DNA from: an uncultured Anaeroplasma sp. | Lineage (GTDB): Bacteria > Bacillota_I > Bacilli_A > Acholeplasmatales > Anaeroplasmataceae | Assembly: GCA_934216145.1 (NCBI GenBank) | Contig: CAKQBG010000042.1 | Location: forward strand, 1 to 19,520 | DNA length: 19,520 bases | Reading direction: 5' to 3' | Shown here: one piece after another, positions 6,308 through 14,293 of the stretch | Numbering within the stretch: position 1 is the first letter of the stretch | How the letters are laid out: each line of letters begins with the position of its first letter | The notes under the pieces: model-generated | Databases searched by the model: none | Seen by the model: the letters and a program-made list of their open reading frames with translations, nothing else | What the model was told of the DNA's origin: nothing | Made by a program: the position numbers and the translations under genes

Positions 6308-7213
6308 ATGATTTACACTGTAACTCTTTCTCCAGCTTTAGATTATGTAATGGAATTAGATAAGCTTGAAATTGGTAAAATAAATAGAAGTAGAAATGAA
6401 AAATATATTCCTGGTGGAAAGGGAATTAATGTTTCTATTGTACTTAATAACTTGGGGATTAAAAGTACTGCTTTAGGCTTTTTAGGAGGTTTTTCAGGAG
6501 ATTATATTGAAAGAGAATTAGAGAAAATAGGGATTATTAATGACTTTGTTCATATTGATGGTATAACTAGAATTAATGTAAAGGTTAGTAGTGAAATTGA
6601 AACTGCGATTAATGGAATAGGACCAATAATTAATGATAGTAATATTAAAGAATTAATAAATAAAATAAGTAATATTAAGAATGGAGATTATTTGGTGTTA
6701 TCAGGAGCTATTCCTAAGAGTATATCTTGTAATATATATTTAAATATTATAAAAAGTATTCAAAATAAAAATGTAAATGTAATTGTAGATACCACTAATA
6801 AGGCTTTAGTTAATACATTAGTATATCATCCTTTTTTAGTTAAGCCTAATTTATTAGAGCTAGAAGAAATATTTAATGTTAAAATAGAAAATTATAATGA
6901 GCTTATTTTTCATGCTAAAAAATTAAATAGTATGGGAGCTCAAAATGTTATTATTTCAATGGATAAGGGAGCTTTAATTTTAGGGGATACTATTAATCCT
7001 ACATTTATTAAATCTATACAAGGTAATGTTATTAATACAGTAGGAGCAGGTGATTCATTAATTGCTGGATTTTTATATAAATATTTAAATAGTAATGATT
7101 TAATAGATTCAGTAAAATATGGTGTTTCTTCAGGTAGTGCGACTGCCTTTAGTAGTGGTTTAGCTGTAAAGAATGATATAGATAAAATATATAATTTATT
7201 ATTAGGTGAATAA
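6308..7213 (+). CDS. fruK: 1-phosphofructokinase
   Basis: This PfkB-family kinase (301 residues) phosphorylates fructose 1-phosphate to fructose 1,6-bisphosphate in the cytoplasm. The N-terminus MIYTVTLSPALDYV, the glycine motif PGGKGINVS (35-43), the block TRINVKV and the C-terminal GAGDS with catalytic Asp249 are all present. The start is well placed after AGGGGTGA. Closely related LacC (tagatose-6-phosphate kinase) cannot be wholly excluded, but the N-terminal blocks fit FruK better. Usually fruK sits with fruA (PTS) and fruR; neither is here, and its partner is a HAD phosphatase/mutase two bases downstream. Confidence 0.88.
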   Translation: MIYTVTLSPALDYVMELDKLEIGKINRSRNEKYIPGGKGINVSIVLNNLGIKSTALGFLGGFSGDYIERELEKIGIINDFVHIDGITRINVKVSSEIETAINGIGPIINDSNIKELINKISNIKNGDYLVLSGAIPKSISCNIYLNIIKSIQNKNVNVIVDTTNKALVNTLVYHPFLVKPNLLELEEIFNVKIENYNELIFHAKKLNSMGAQNVIISMDKGALILGDTINPTFIKSIQGNVINTVGAGDSLIAGFLYKYLNSNDLIDSVKYGVSSGSATAFSSGLAVKNDIDKIYNLLLGE

Positions 7214-7214
7214 T

Positions 7215-7856
7215 ATGGAGCTATGTAAATCTAAATATATTATTTTTGATTTTGATGGAGTAATAGTAGATTCTGAAAGAGAATATTATAAGGCTTGGAA
7301 GGATGCTAGTATTTATTATGGATATGAGCTAAGTAATGAAGAATTATTATCCTTAAGAAGTTGTGATAAAAGTATTGCCTCTTCATTATTTAATGGAATA
7401 GATAATTATAATACTGTTAGAGAAAAAAGAAGAGAGATAATGAATAATTCTCTTAAAATAAATAAATTTCCTTTAAAGAAGGGGATTTATGAGTTATTTG
7501 AATATTTAAGAAAAAAAGGCTATACTATTATTATCGCAACATCATCAAGCTTAGATATGGTTAATATACATTTAGAATATTATGGATTAAATAAATATAT
7601 TTCTGAGGTATTATCTGTTAAAGGATTAAAAAGAGGTAAGCCATATCCTGATATTTATGAATATATTTGTTCTCATTATGGTCTTATACCAAATGAGGTA
7701 TTAGCTATAGAGGATTCTCCTAATGGAATAAAAAGTGCTTATGGTGCTTCATGTAAAGTTGTTATGATTCCTGATTTAACAGATGTTACTGATGATATTA
7801 AGGGTATGGTAGCTTTAGTGTGTAAGAACGCTATTGATTTAATAAATTATTTATAG
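7215..7856 (+). CDS. HAD-superfamily hydrolase, beta-phosphoglucomutase-like
   Basis: This 213-residue HAD protein acts on a small phosphorylated substrate, probably a sugar phosphate. Motif I is FDFDGVIVDSE with nucleophile Asp12 and acid/base Asp14. Motif II is ATSSS (Ser110 region), motif III Lys142 (RGKPYPDIY), and motif IV IEDSPNG (Glu166, Asp167). A helical cap follows motif I (about residues 20-85). This pattern fits beta-phosphoglucomutase or the related fructose-1-phosphate phosphatases. I start it at the ATG at 7215, preceded by AGGTGA; a GTG at 7206 would lie inside that ribosome site. The start is one base after the fruK stop, so the pair is co-translated and probably shares a sugar-phosphate pathway. 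Confidence 0.85.
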   Translation: MELCKSKYIIFDFDGVIVDSEREYYKAWKDASIYYGYELSNEELLSLRSCDKSIASSLFNGIDNYNTVREKRREIMNNSLKINKFPLKKGIYELFEYLRKKGYTIIIATSSSLDMVNIHLEYYGLNKYISEVLSVKGLKRGKPYPDIYEYICSHYGLIPNEVLAIEDSPNGIKSAYGASCKVVMIPDLTDVTDDIKGMVALVCKNAIDLINYL

Positions 7857-7868
7857 AGGGAGTAGTGT

Positions 7869-8039
7869 ATGGATTATATAGAATATAAGAATAAGGTAAA
7901 GGAATATTTGCTTAAATATGGCTTTAATGAAGAAGTAGTAAATAGAATGATTTTGTCATATGAGGACGATATAAAGGAAGCTCATATGGAAAATAATAAT
8001 CCTTTATTAATTGCTGAAATAATTGTTCAAAACTTTTAA
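7869..8039 (+). CDS. Small unknown protein (56 residues)
   Basis: A 56-codon frame starts with ATG 12 bases after the HAD gene, behind a good ribosome site (AGAGGGAG, about 7855-7862), and ends just before the terminator at 8048. It begins MDYIEYKNKVKEYLLKYGF and is predicted helical and acidic, with no membrane segment or signal. Position, ribosome site and terminator all support a real third gene of the fruK operon. I recognise no family. It is too short for many gene callers. Confidence 0.65.
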   Translation: MDYIEYKNKVKEYLLKYGFNEEVVNRMILSYEDDIKEAHMENNNPLLIAEIIVQNF

Positions 8040-8047
8040 AAATAGAT

Positions 8048-8072
8048 AAGGGCTACCTTTTGGGTAGCCCTT
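8048..8072. terminator. Bidirectional intrinsic terminator
   Basis: A perfect 10-bp stem, AAGGGCTACC (8048-8057) with GGTAGCCCTT (8063-8072), has a 5-base loop. It lies between the convergent fruK operon and purC, with T-rich sequence on both sides, and should stop both transcripts. Confidence 0.85.
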
Positions 8073-8076
8073 AATC

Positions 8077-8940
8077 TTATTTATCTAATTTTTTGCCTGT
8101 TAGCATTTTATATGCTTGTAGATATTTTTCAATTGTTTTATCAACAATTTCTTGAGGTAGCTTCCAATTATGCTTATTAGATGTTAACCAATCTCTAGCG
8201 AATTGTTTATCAAATGAAGCTTGGCTTCTACCTGGAGCGTATTCTGAAGCTGGCCAGAATCTAGAGCTATCAGGAGTAAGCATTTCATCACCTACAACTA
8301 CATCTCCATTTTCATCTAGACCAAATTCAAATTTTGTATCTGCAATAATGATTCCTTTAGTTAATGCGTAATCAGCGCATTTCTTATAAATAGCAATAGT
8401 ATAATCTTTGATTTTTGTTGCGTAAGCTAAACCTTTACCAGGATATAGCTTATCAAGGATTTCAACACATTGATCAAAATTAATATATTCATCATGATCA
8501 CCTATTTCAGCTTTTGTTGAAGGAGTGAAAATTGGTTCAGGTAGCTTATCTGATTCTTTTAAGCCCTCTACAAGTTTTATACCACAAACCTCACCATTTT
8601 TTTGATAGCTAGCCCAACCAGAACCAGTTATATAGCCTCTAACAATACATTCAATTGGAAGCATATCAAGTTTTTTACACATTAATGTTCTTCCTTCAAA
8701 CTTTTCATTGTGGAAATATTCAGGCATATCATTTACATCAAATGATATAACATGGTTTTTACAAATATCCTTTGTAAAATCAAACCAGAATTTACTCATT
8801 TGAGTTAAAACCTTACCTTTATTAGTAACAGTATTATCTAGAATAACATCATAACAGCTTATACGATCTGTTGCGACTAGGATTAAGCTATCTCCATTAT
8901 CATAGATTTCTCTTACTTTTCCCTCTTTAATTGGTTTCAT
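8077..8940 (-). CDS. purC: Phosphoribosylaminoimidazole-succinocarboxamide (SAICAR) synthase
   Basis: PurC ligates aspartate to CAIR using ATP in purine biosynthesis. The 287-residue protein begins with the nucleotide-binding GKVREIYD and shows RGYITGSGW (101-109), DTKFEFG (201-207) and DEMLTPDSSRFW (218-229), the family's signature blocks. Length fits the longer, roughly 290-residue PurC form rather than the roughly 235-residue Bacillus type. GGAGG before the ATG fixes the start. It stands alone: no other pur gene is in the window, and I see no purine riboswitch or PurBox in the 268 bases upstream. Confidence 0.96.
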   Translation of the reverse strand: MKPIKEGKVREIYDNGDSLILVATDRISCYDVILDNTVTNKGKVLTQMSKFWFDFTKDICKNHVISFDVNDMPEYFHNEKFEGRTLMCKKLDMLPIECIVRGYITGSGWASYQKNGEVCGIKLVEGLKESDKLPEPIFTPSTKAEIGDHDEYINFDQCVEILDKLYPGKGLAYATKIKDYTIAIYKKCADYALTKGIIIADTKFEFGLDENGDVVVGDEMLTPDSSRFWPASEYAPGRSQASFDKQFARDWLTSNKHNWKLPQEIVDKTIEKYLQAYKMLTGKKLDK

Positions 8941-9152
8941 TATTAAATTCCTCCATAATTTTTTTACTATAATATGATATTACATTTTTAAATAATAATA
9001 AAGATATTTAATAAAAAAATATATTTTTTATTTAATAAAAGTTATATAGATATTATTTAATCAGTATGTTAAAATATTCTAGAAGTAAAAGTAATTATTT
9101 TCAAATTTGATCAAATGTTTATAATTAATATGATTTGAATTTCTTTAAAAAC

Positions 9153-9181
9153 TTGAAATAATAATTAAATGTTTTTATAAT
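9153..9181 (+). promoter_or_regulatory. Sigma-A promoter of the tmk operon
   Basis: TTGAAA (9153-9158) and TATAAT (9176-9181) are separated by exactly 17 bases. The tmk start is 28 bases beyond the -10, preceded by AGGGGAG (9195-9201). Confidence 0.8.
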
Positions 9182-9208
9182 GTATTTATATTTTAGGGGA
9201 GCATTAAA

Positions 9209-9829
9209 ATGAATATGAAAAAATTTATCACCTTTGAGGGTGGAGAATGTAGTGGAAAGACTACAATAATAAACGCTATATGCGAATATTTCAATAAGAA
9301 TAATATAGATTATATTACTACTAGGGAACCTGGTGGAATTAAAATATCAGAGGAAATTAGAAATATTATATTAGACGTTAATAATACTGAAATGACACCT
9401 GAATGTGAGGCATTACTTTATGCAGCAAGTCGTATGCAGCATTTATCTCAAAAGGTAATTCCTGCAATTAAAGAGGGTAAGGTTGTATTATGTGATAGAT
9501 TTATTGATTCCTCATTAGCTTATCAAGGCTATGCTAGAGGATTAGGCTTTGATATGGTTTTAAAGGCTAATACATTTGCTTTAGGGTATATGCCTGGTTT
9601 AACATTATTTATTGATGTTACACCTGATGTTGCGTTAAAGAGACTTGCAGGAAGAGGAAAAACAGATAGATTAGATTTAGAAAAGAAGGATTTCCATGAT
9701 AGAGTATATAGTGGATATCTCGAGGTTTTAAAAAAGTATCCCGATAGAATTGTAAGAATAAATGGTAACCAGGCTTTAGAGGATGTTATTTCTGATTGCT
9801 TGAATGCAATAATAAATTATTTAAAATAA
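9209..9829 (+). CDS. tmk: Thymidylate kinase
   Basis: Tmk phosphorylates dTMP to dTDP for DNA synthesis. The 206-residue protein has a P-loop FEGGECSGKTT (about 9-19), the TREPGG motif (38-43), CDRFIDSSLAYQG (95-107, Asp96-Arg97) and an Arg-containing lid region GRGKTDR (148-154). The P-loop has GECSGK where many homologues have GxDGAGK, a conservative variation. AGGGGAG lies seven bases before the ATG. A second ATG at 9215 is possible but less well spaced. It is the first gene of a seven-gene operon, followed 13 bases later by holB, the usual Bacillota pairing. Confidence 0.96.
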   Translation: MNMKKFITFEGGECSGKTTIINAICEYFNKNNIDYITTREPGGIKISEEIRNIILDVNNTEMTPECEALLYAASRMQHLSQKVIPAIKEGKVVLCDRFIDSSLAYQGYARGLGFDMVLKANTFALGYMPGLTLFIDVTPDVALKRLAGRGKTDRLDLEKKDFHDRVYSGYLEVLKKYPDRIVRINGNQALEDVISDCLNAIINYLK

Positions 9830-9842
9830 AGAGAGGTAATTT

Positions 9843-10808
9843 ATGGATATTAAGAAGGCTGTTTTAAGTCAAAATTATATATACAATATGCTTAAGCAGG
9901 CCAATTCAAATCATAGATTGTCTCATGCTTATTTGTTTTATGGAGAAAAGGGTACAGGTAAAAAGGAAATGGCTTATCAGCTTGCGACAATGCTATATTG
10001 TCCAAATGGTGGCTGTTTAGAATGTGAAACCTGTAAGAATATTATAAATAATAATCATATGAATGTTGATTATATTGGAATAGATAGTAATAAAACAATG
10101 ATTTCAAAGGATCAAATTACAGCCCTGCAGGAGGAATTTTCTAAGACATCATTAGTCTCAGGAACTCGTGTTTATATTGTTGATGGAATAGATACAGCCT
10201 CATCAGCTGCTCAAAATAGTCTATTAAAGTTTATTGAGGATCCTCAAAATCAAACTCCGATTATTGGTATATTTTTAGCAACTGAATTATCTAATGTTGT
10301 TTCTACTATTATTTCAAGATGTGAGCTAGTTCATTTTAATGCTTTACCTATTCTTGATAGAGCTAATATGATGACTGAAGAGAATATTGATTTATTAGAT
10401 GCAATATTAGGAGCAAGTCTAACTAATAATATTGATGATGCGATTGGTATTATTAATGATAAAGGCTTTGATGAAAGAAAAAATAATTTTTTACAATTCA
10501 TTACACTTGATAAAAAACAGGATTTAGTTATTTTTTATGCTAAAAATATTAATCTATATTCTAACATAGATGAACTTAAGATTTTATTACAATGGCTAAT
10601 ATTATTTTTAGAGGATGCAAATTTAGTTAAAAATTCGAATGAAAATTTGATTTTAAAGCCCTTATATGATAAAATTATTACATATAATAGAAATAATAAG
10701 GATTGTTTACAAAATAAGCTTGAATTTGTTTTAGGCTTGTTTAACAAACTTAAATATAATGTGTCAGCTAAAAATGTATTTCATGAGCTGATTGCAAATT
10801 TTATTTAG
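9843..10808 (+). CDS. holB: DNA polymerase III delta-prime subunit
   Basis: Delta-prime is part of the clamp-loader complex that puts the beta clamp on DNA. The 321-residue protein has a P-loop-like GEKGTGKK (34-41), the four-cysteine zinc module (Cys53, 58, 61 and 64), the block NSLLKFIEDP (125-134) and the SRC motif (158-160) that supplies the arginine finger to a neighbouring subunit. The C-terminal collar part is diverged and AT-rich, as is usual. It follows tmk directly and precedes ricT, the conserved Bacillota arrangement; the intervening recR/yaaQ genes found in some genomes are absent. Confidence 0.93.
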   Translation: MDIKKAVLSQNYIYNMLKQANSNHRLSHAYLFYGEKGTGKKEMAYQLATMLYCPNGGCLECETCKNIINNNHMNVDYIGIDSNKTMISKDQITALQEEFSKTSLVSGTRVYIVDGIDTASSAAQNSLLKFIEDPQNQTPIIGIFLATELSNVVSTIISRCELVHFNALPILDRANMMTEENIDLLDAILGASLTNNIDDAIGIINDKGFDERKNNFLQFITLDKKQDLVIFYAKNINLYSNIDELKILLQWLILFLEDANLVKNSNENLILKPLYDKIITYNRNNKDCLQNKLEFVLGLFNKLKYNVSAKNVFHELIANFI

Positions 10809-10822
10809 GCTGGGTGTATATT

Positions 10823-11674
10823 ATGAAGGCAATAAAGGTACAATTTAAAACTCTTGGTAAAAGATATTATTTTGGTACTCAAGGATTAAAGCTTAAAAAT
10901 GGTACTCCTGTAATTGTCAATACAATAAGAGGAGTAGAACTAGGCCATTGTGTGGGTGAAATATTTGATTTAAAGCTTGAGGAATTAACTTCAGAATTGA
11001 AGGATGTAGTAAGAGTCGCTACTAATGAGGATTTAAAGAAATATAATGATAATAAGAAAAAAGAACCAAATATTGTTGAAAAAACTAAGGCTCTTGCTAA
11101 AAAACATATGCTAGAGCTTAAGGTTTTAGAGGCTGAATATACTTTAGATTGTTCAAAGCTAATTATTTATTTTGAATCTGAAGGAAGAGTTGATTTTAGA
11201 GAATTAGTTAAGGATTTAGCTGAAGAATATCATACTAGAATTGAATTACGTCAGGTTGGCTCTAGAGATGGAGCGAAGGTGTTTGGTGGAATTGGGCCTT
11301 GTGGATTAATTGTTTGTTGTCAAACATTTATTACTGAGTTTGATAATGTTTCAGTTAAAATGGCTAAGAATCAAAATTTATCCTTAAACCCAGTAAAGAT
11401 TAGTGGTAATTGTGGTAAACTACTATGCTGTATCAATTATGAAAATGATATGTATAAGGAGCTTCGTAAATATGCACCTGATGTTGGTGATATTGTTGAT
11501 GCCCCTGATGGACCTGCAAAGGTATTATCATGTGATGTTTTAAATAGAAATTTAAAGGTTAAGTATTTAAATGAGGACAATAAGTTTGGTTATTTAAAGC
11601 TTGATGATGTTAAATTTGTAAGATCTATTGATAAGAAGAAGGAAATAGAGGCTTTAGATGACGATAGTATGTAA
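10823..11674 (+). CDS. ricT: RicT (YaaT), PSP1-domain RNase Y-complex protein
   Basis: RicT with RicA and RicF forms the Fe-S 'Y-complex' that directs RNase Y mRNA processing. The 283-residue protein has the PSP1 C-terminal domain with both cysteine clusters, GPCGLIVCC (Cys160, 165 and 166) and NCGKLLCC (Cys197, 202 and 203), known to take part in [4Fe-4S] binding. The SRDGAKVFGGIG block just before is conserved. I start at the ATG at 10823, six bases after GGGTG. A GTG at 10814 falls in that ribosome site. The end overlaps the next gene by 17 bases. RicA/RicF genes are not in this window. Confidence 0.93.
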   Translation: MKAIKVQFKTLGKRYYFGTQGLKLKNGTPVIVNTIRGVELGHCVGEIFDLKLEELTSELKDVVRVATNEDLKKYNDNKKKEPNIVEKTKALAKKHMLELKVLEAEYTLDCSKLIIYFESEGRVDFRELVKDLAEEYHTRIELRQVGSRDGAKVFGGIGPCGLIVCCQTFITEFDNVSVKMAKNQNLSLNPVKISGNCGKLLCCINYENDMYKELRKYAPDVGDIVDAPDGPAKVLSCDVLNRNLKVKYLNEDNKFGYLKLDDVKFVRSIDKKKEIEALDDDSM

Positions 11675-12392
11675 TGAACTTTTAGGTAGACCTTTATTAA
11701 AGATTTATCAGGATCCTGATTATTTCAGTTTCTCATTAGATTCTATGCTTTTAGCAAGCTTTGTAAGTATTAGCTATAAATCTAAAAAAATTGTTGATTT
11801 ATGTTCTGGTAATGCTCCTATCCCTTTATATATGTCCCTTAGAACTAAGGCTAAAATAATTGGAGTTGAGGTTCAAGAACATTCCTTTGATTTAGCTAAT
11901 CAATCAATACTTGAAAATAAGCTTGATAATCAAGTTGGAATGCTTCATGATAATTTAAAGGGAATAGCTGATAAAATTGGCCATAATGATTGTGATGTAG
12001 TTACCTGTAATCCTCCTTTTTTTAAGGTTGGTAGTCATAATATTAATCCTAAGGATTCAAAGGCAATTGCTAGACATGAAATTTTAGCTACATTAGAGGA
12101 TATAATTATAGAGGCATCAAGACTATTAAAAACTAAGGGTCGTTTTGCGATGGTACATAGGCCTGATAGATTAATTGAAATATTGGATCTTATGAGGAAA
12201 TATAAGATTTATCCTAAAAGATTAAGATTGGTATATCCTAAAATGAATAGTGAATGTAATACTATTTTAATTGAAGGTATTAAAGATGGAAATGAAGATG
12301 GTTTACGTATTTTATCTCCACTTTATGTATATAATAATGATAACAAATGGACTGATGAGGTTCTAAAAATTTATAATTTCGAGGAGGAATGA
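11658..12392 (+). CDS. YabB/TrmN6-like SAM-dependent methyltransferase
   Basis: This 244-residue Rossmann methyltransferase of the tRNA1(Val) adenine-N6 methyltransferase (TrmN6, YabB) type has the N-terminal FSFSLDSMLLA block (23-33), SAM motif I VDLCSGNAPIP (46-56) and the target-adenine motif NPPF (118-121). NPPF marks N6-adenine (or glutamine) methylation. In Bacillus the equivalent gene follows ricT/yabA, and here too it lies directly after ricT with overlapping frames. The GIY-YIG gene (yazA) that commonly follows is missing. Substrate (tRNA versus another RNA) is inferred from the family. It ends in TGA. Confidence 0.88.
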   Translation: MTIVCNELLGRPLLKIYQDPDYFSFSLDSMLLASFVSISYKSKKIVDLCSGNAPIPLYMSLRTKAKIIGVEVQEHSFDLANQSILENKLDNQVGMLHDNLKGIADKIGHNDCDVVTCNPPFFKVGSHNINPKDSKAIARHEILATLEDIIIEASRLLKTKGRFAMVHRPDRLIEILDLMRKYKIYPKRLRLVYPKMNSECNTILIEGIKDGNEDGLRILSPLYVYNNDNKWTDEVLKIYNFEEE

Positions 12393-12397
12393 TTGTT

Positions 12398-12805
12398 ATG
12401 TTATTAAGTTTATTAAATAAGAAGGAAATGCTAAAATTTCTAGACTTAGCTATCTATATGGTGGATATTGATGGTGATCCTACTGATACTGAAAAGCGTA
12501 TTTTAAATAAAATGCTAGCAGAATTAGATGAGGTAAAGGATGAATATTCATTCCGTTTAACTGATACAGCTGAGAACACTGTTAAGTTCTTTGTTGGTTC
12601 TAATCAAGTAGTTAGAAATATAGTATATTTAAATTTAATTTCAATTTCAATGCAGGATGATTTATATAATACATCTGAGCTTTTATTCTTAGAGAAAATA
12701 CAAAAGGCCTTTGAAATTTCAGCTGATAAGCGTAGAGAACTAATTTCTATTGTTTATGCTGAGCGTGATTTAAGAGAAAAGGCTATTCGTATTATTAAAA
12801 ACTAA
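12398..12805 (+). CDS. TerB-like small acidic protein, function unknown
   Basis: This 135-residue, mostly helical protein has an N-terminal D-I-D-G-D-P-T-D-T-E-K-R block (23-34), recalling the acidic metal-site motif of TerB-like domains, followed by further helices. No catalytic motif is seen. A strong ribosome site GAGGAGG (12381-12387) lies 10 bases before the ATG at 12398. The ATG at 12389, overlapping the upstream TGA, is only one base away from that site and is less likely. The gene ends in TAATG, so its stop shares a base with the rsmI start, and it is clearly part of the operon. TerB similarity is weak. Confidence 0.65.
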   Translation: MLLSLLNKKEMLKFLDLAIYMVDIDGDPTDTEKRILNKMLAELDEVKDEYSFRLTDTAENTVKFFVGSNQVVRNIVYLNLISISMQDDLYNTSELLFLEKIQKAFEISADKRRELISIVYAERDLREKAIRIIKN

Positions 12806-13653
12806 TGCGTACTAGAAGCTTTGCGTCTTCAAAGGGAATATTATATCTAGTAGCTACTCCTATTGGTAATTTGGGTGACTTTTCATATAGAGCAATTGAA
12901 ACCCTAAAGACAGTAGATAAGATTTATGCTGAGGATACTAGAAATTCTATAACTTTATTGAGACATTATAATATAACAACACCTCTTGAAAGCTATCATG
13001 AATTTAATCAGGATACTAAAACTGATGTTGTTGTTGAGGAATTAGAGAAGGGTTTAAATATCGCGATTATTTCTGATGCTGGACTTCCTATTATCTCAGA
13101 CCCGGGGTATAAGATTGTTAAGGAGGCTAGTAAAAAAGGGCTTCCGATTTCTACCATTCCTGGTGCTTCAGCAGGAATAAGTGCTTTAATAGCTTCAGGG
13201 CTAGCACCTATGCCCTATACTTTTTATGGTTTTTTAGATAGTAAAAAAACTAAGAGAATAAAAGAATTTGAAAATTTGAAATATGTTGCTCATACTATTA
13301 TATTCTATGAGGCACCACATCGTATAATGGAAACATTAGCTGATATGCTAGAGGTTTTTGGTAATAGAAATATTGTTATCGCAAGGGAATTAACTAAAAC
13401 TTTTGAGGAGTATATCCGTGGTACTATAGAGGAAATATTAGAGCTTGATAGTATTAAGGGAGAGATTGTTTTAATTGTTGAGGGCTATAAGGAAGAAATA
13501 AAGCTTGATGATAATCCATTTGTAAAGATTGATGAGCTTATTTCCCTTGGATACAAGCCTAATGAGGCAATTAAAGAGATTAGTAAGCTTTATAATTTAG
13601 ATAGAAAGGAATTATATAAGAGTTATCTAGATTATAAAAATCAGGGGGAATAA
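12805..13653 (+). CDS. rsmI: 16S rRNA (cytidine-1402 2'-O) methyltransferase
   Basis: RsmI methylates the 2'-O of C1402 in the decoding centre of 16S rRNA. The 282-residue protein contains the full signature: LYLVATPIGNLGD (13-25), AEDTR (42-46), ISDAGLPIISDPG, PGASAGISALIASGL and FYEAPHRI. These place it in the tetrapyrrole methylase-fold RsmI family. The ATG overlaps the preceding stop by one base (TAATG). It is followed three bases later by the thioredoxin-like gene. RsmI is a standard member of this Bacillota operon. Confidence 0.96.
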   Translation: MRTRSFASSKGILYLVATPIGNLGDFSYRAIETLKTVDKIYAEDTRNSITLLRHYNITTPLESYHEFNQDTKTDVVVEELEKGLNIAIISDAGLPIISDPGYKIVKEASKKGLPISTIPGASAGISALIASGLAPMPYTFYGFLDSKKTKRIKEFENLKYVAHTIIFYEAPHRIMETLADMLEVFGNRNIVIARELTKTFEEYIRGTIEEILELDSIKGEIVLIVEGYKEEIKLDDNPFVKIDELISLGYKPNEAIKEISKLYNLDRKELYKSYLDYKNQGE

Positions 13654-13656
13654 AAA

Positions 13657-14142
13657 ATGAATTATTGTGAACAATACCCTTTGTTAAAGGATGAGAATAA
13701 TCTTTATAAATCAATTGAAATAGATGATTTATTAGATTTATTAGCAGGATTTTTTACAGGAGTTATCTATATTGGTGGAGCTTGGGATAAATATTGTCAA
13801 AGAATTGTACCTGAGGCTAATGAATTAGCTAAAAGTTTGAATCTTGATATTATATATAATTATGATCCTAAATTTATAAATGTTTTTAAAGAAGAAGAGA
13901 ATTTAATTGATTGTAAGACTCTTGAGCATAAGCTAAAATATTATAGCATTATTGAAAAGATAGGCTATAAATCAGATGTTCTAGTTAAGGATACACTTAT
14001 TCCTAAAATTAATGTTCCATTTTTTATAGTTATGAAGAATGGATCATGTATTGGTACTGTAAGTGCTGAGAATGAAGAAAAGCTTTCTTCCTTTGATAGA
14101 TCATTTTTAGATTTAATCAAGCAAATCGGTTATTTTAAGTAA
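13657..14142 (+). CDS. Thioredoxin-fold protein lacking the CxxC motif
   Basis: This 161-residue protein has a thioredoxin-like layout. The active-site position reads GGAWDKYCQ (40-48), so the first Cys is Asp44 and only Cys47 remains. The cis-proline loop is NVPFFIVMKNG (119-129, Pro121). The insertion LDIIYNYDPKF resembles thioredoxin-fold proteins that read 'IYNFDP'. With a single Cys it cannot make the usual dithiol/disulfide cycle. It may act as a monothiol protein or be purely structural. There is no signal peptide, so it is cytoplasmic. GGGGGA near 13645 is the ribosome site. It is the last gene of the tmk operon and is followed by a terminator. Confidence 0.7.
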   Translation: MNYCEQYPLLKDENNLYKSIEIDDLLDLLAGFFTGVIYIGGAWDKYCQRIVPEANELAKSLNLDIIYNYDPKFINVFKEEENLIDCKTLEHKLKYYSIIEKIGYKSDVLVKDTLIPKINVPFFIVMKNGSCIGTVSAENEEKLSSFDRSFLDLIKQIGYFK

Positions 14143-14149
14143 ATAACAC

Positions 14150-14182
14150 AAGGAGTTTTAATTAACTCCTTTTTAATTTTTC
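14150..14182 (+). terminator. Intrinsic terminator of the tmk operon
   Basis: AAGGAGTT (14150-14157) pairs with AACTCCTT (14164-14171) around a 6-base loop, then TTTTAATTTTT. It sits eight bases after the stop of the thioredoxin-like gene. Confidence 0.8.
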
Positions 14183-14207
14183 GAATATTTACATCTTTCG
14201 ATTTATA

Positions 14208-14236
14208 TTGAAAATATAGATTAGTCATGTTAAAAT
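14208..14236 (+). promoter_or_regulatory. Sigma-A promoter of the AAA+/DUF2357/signal peptidase locus
   Basis: TTGAAA (14208-14213) and TAAAAT (14231-14236) are 17 bases apart. The ribosome site AGAGGTGA (14281-14288) and ATG (14294) follow, giving a leader of about 50 bases. Confidence 0.7.
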
Positions 14237-14293
14237 AATAGAAAGAATGACTGAATAATGTTAATTTTAAAAAAAGGCTAAGAGGTGAATGAA

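Noticed and set aside
8941..9208. Purine riboswitch or PurR box upstream of purC
   Set aside because: The 268 bases are almost all A/T with short imperfect A/T palindromes (around 9009-9035); no conserved riboswitch core or PurBox pair is visible.
10535..10747. 70-codon minus-strand frame inside holB
   Set aside because: Antisense shadow of holB with no ribosome site; Phe/Leu/Ser-rich composition expected from the complement of Lys/Asn-rich code.
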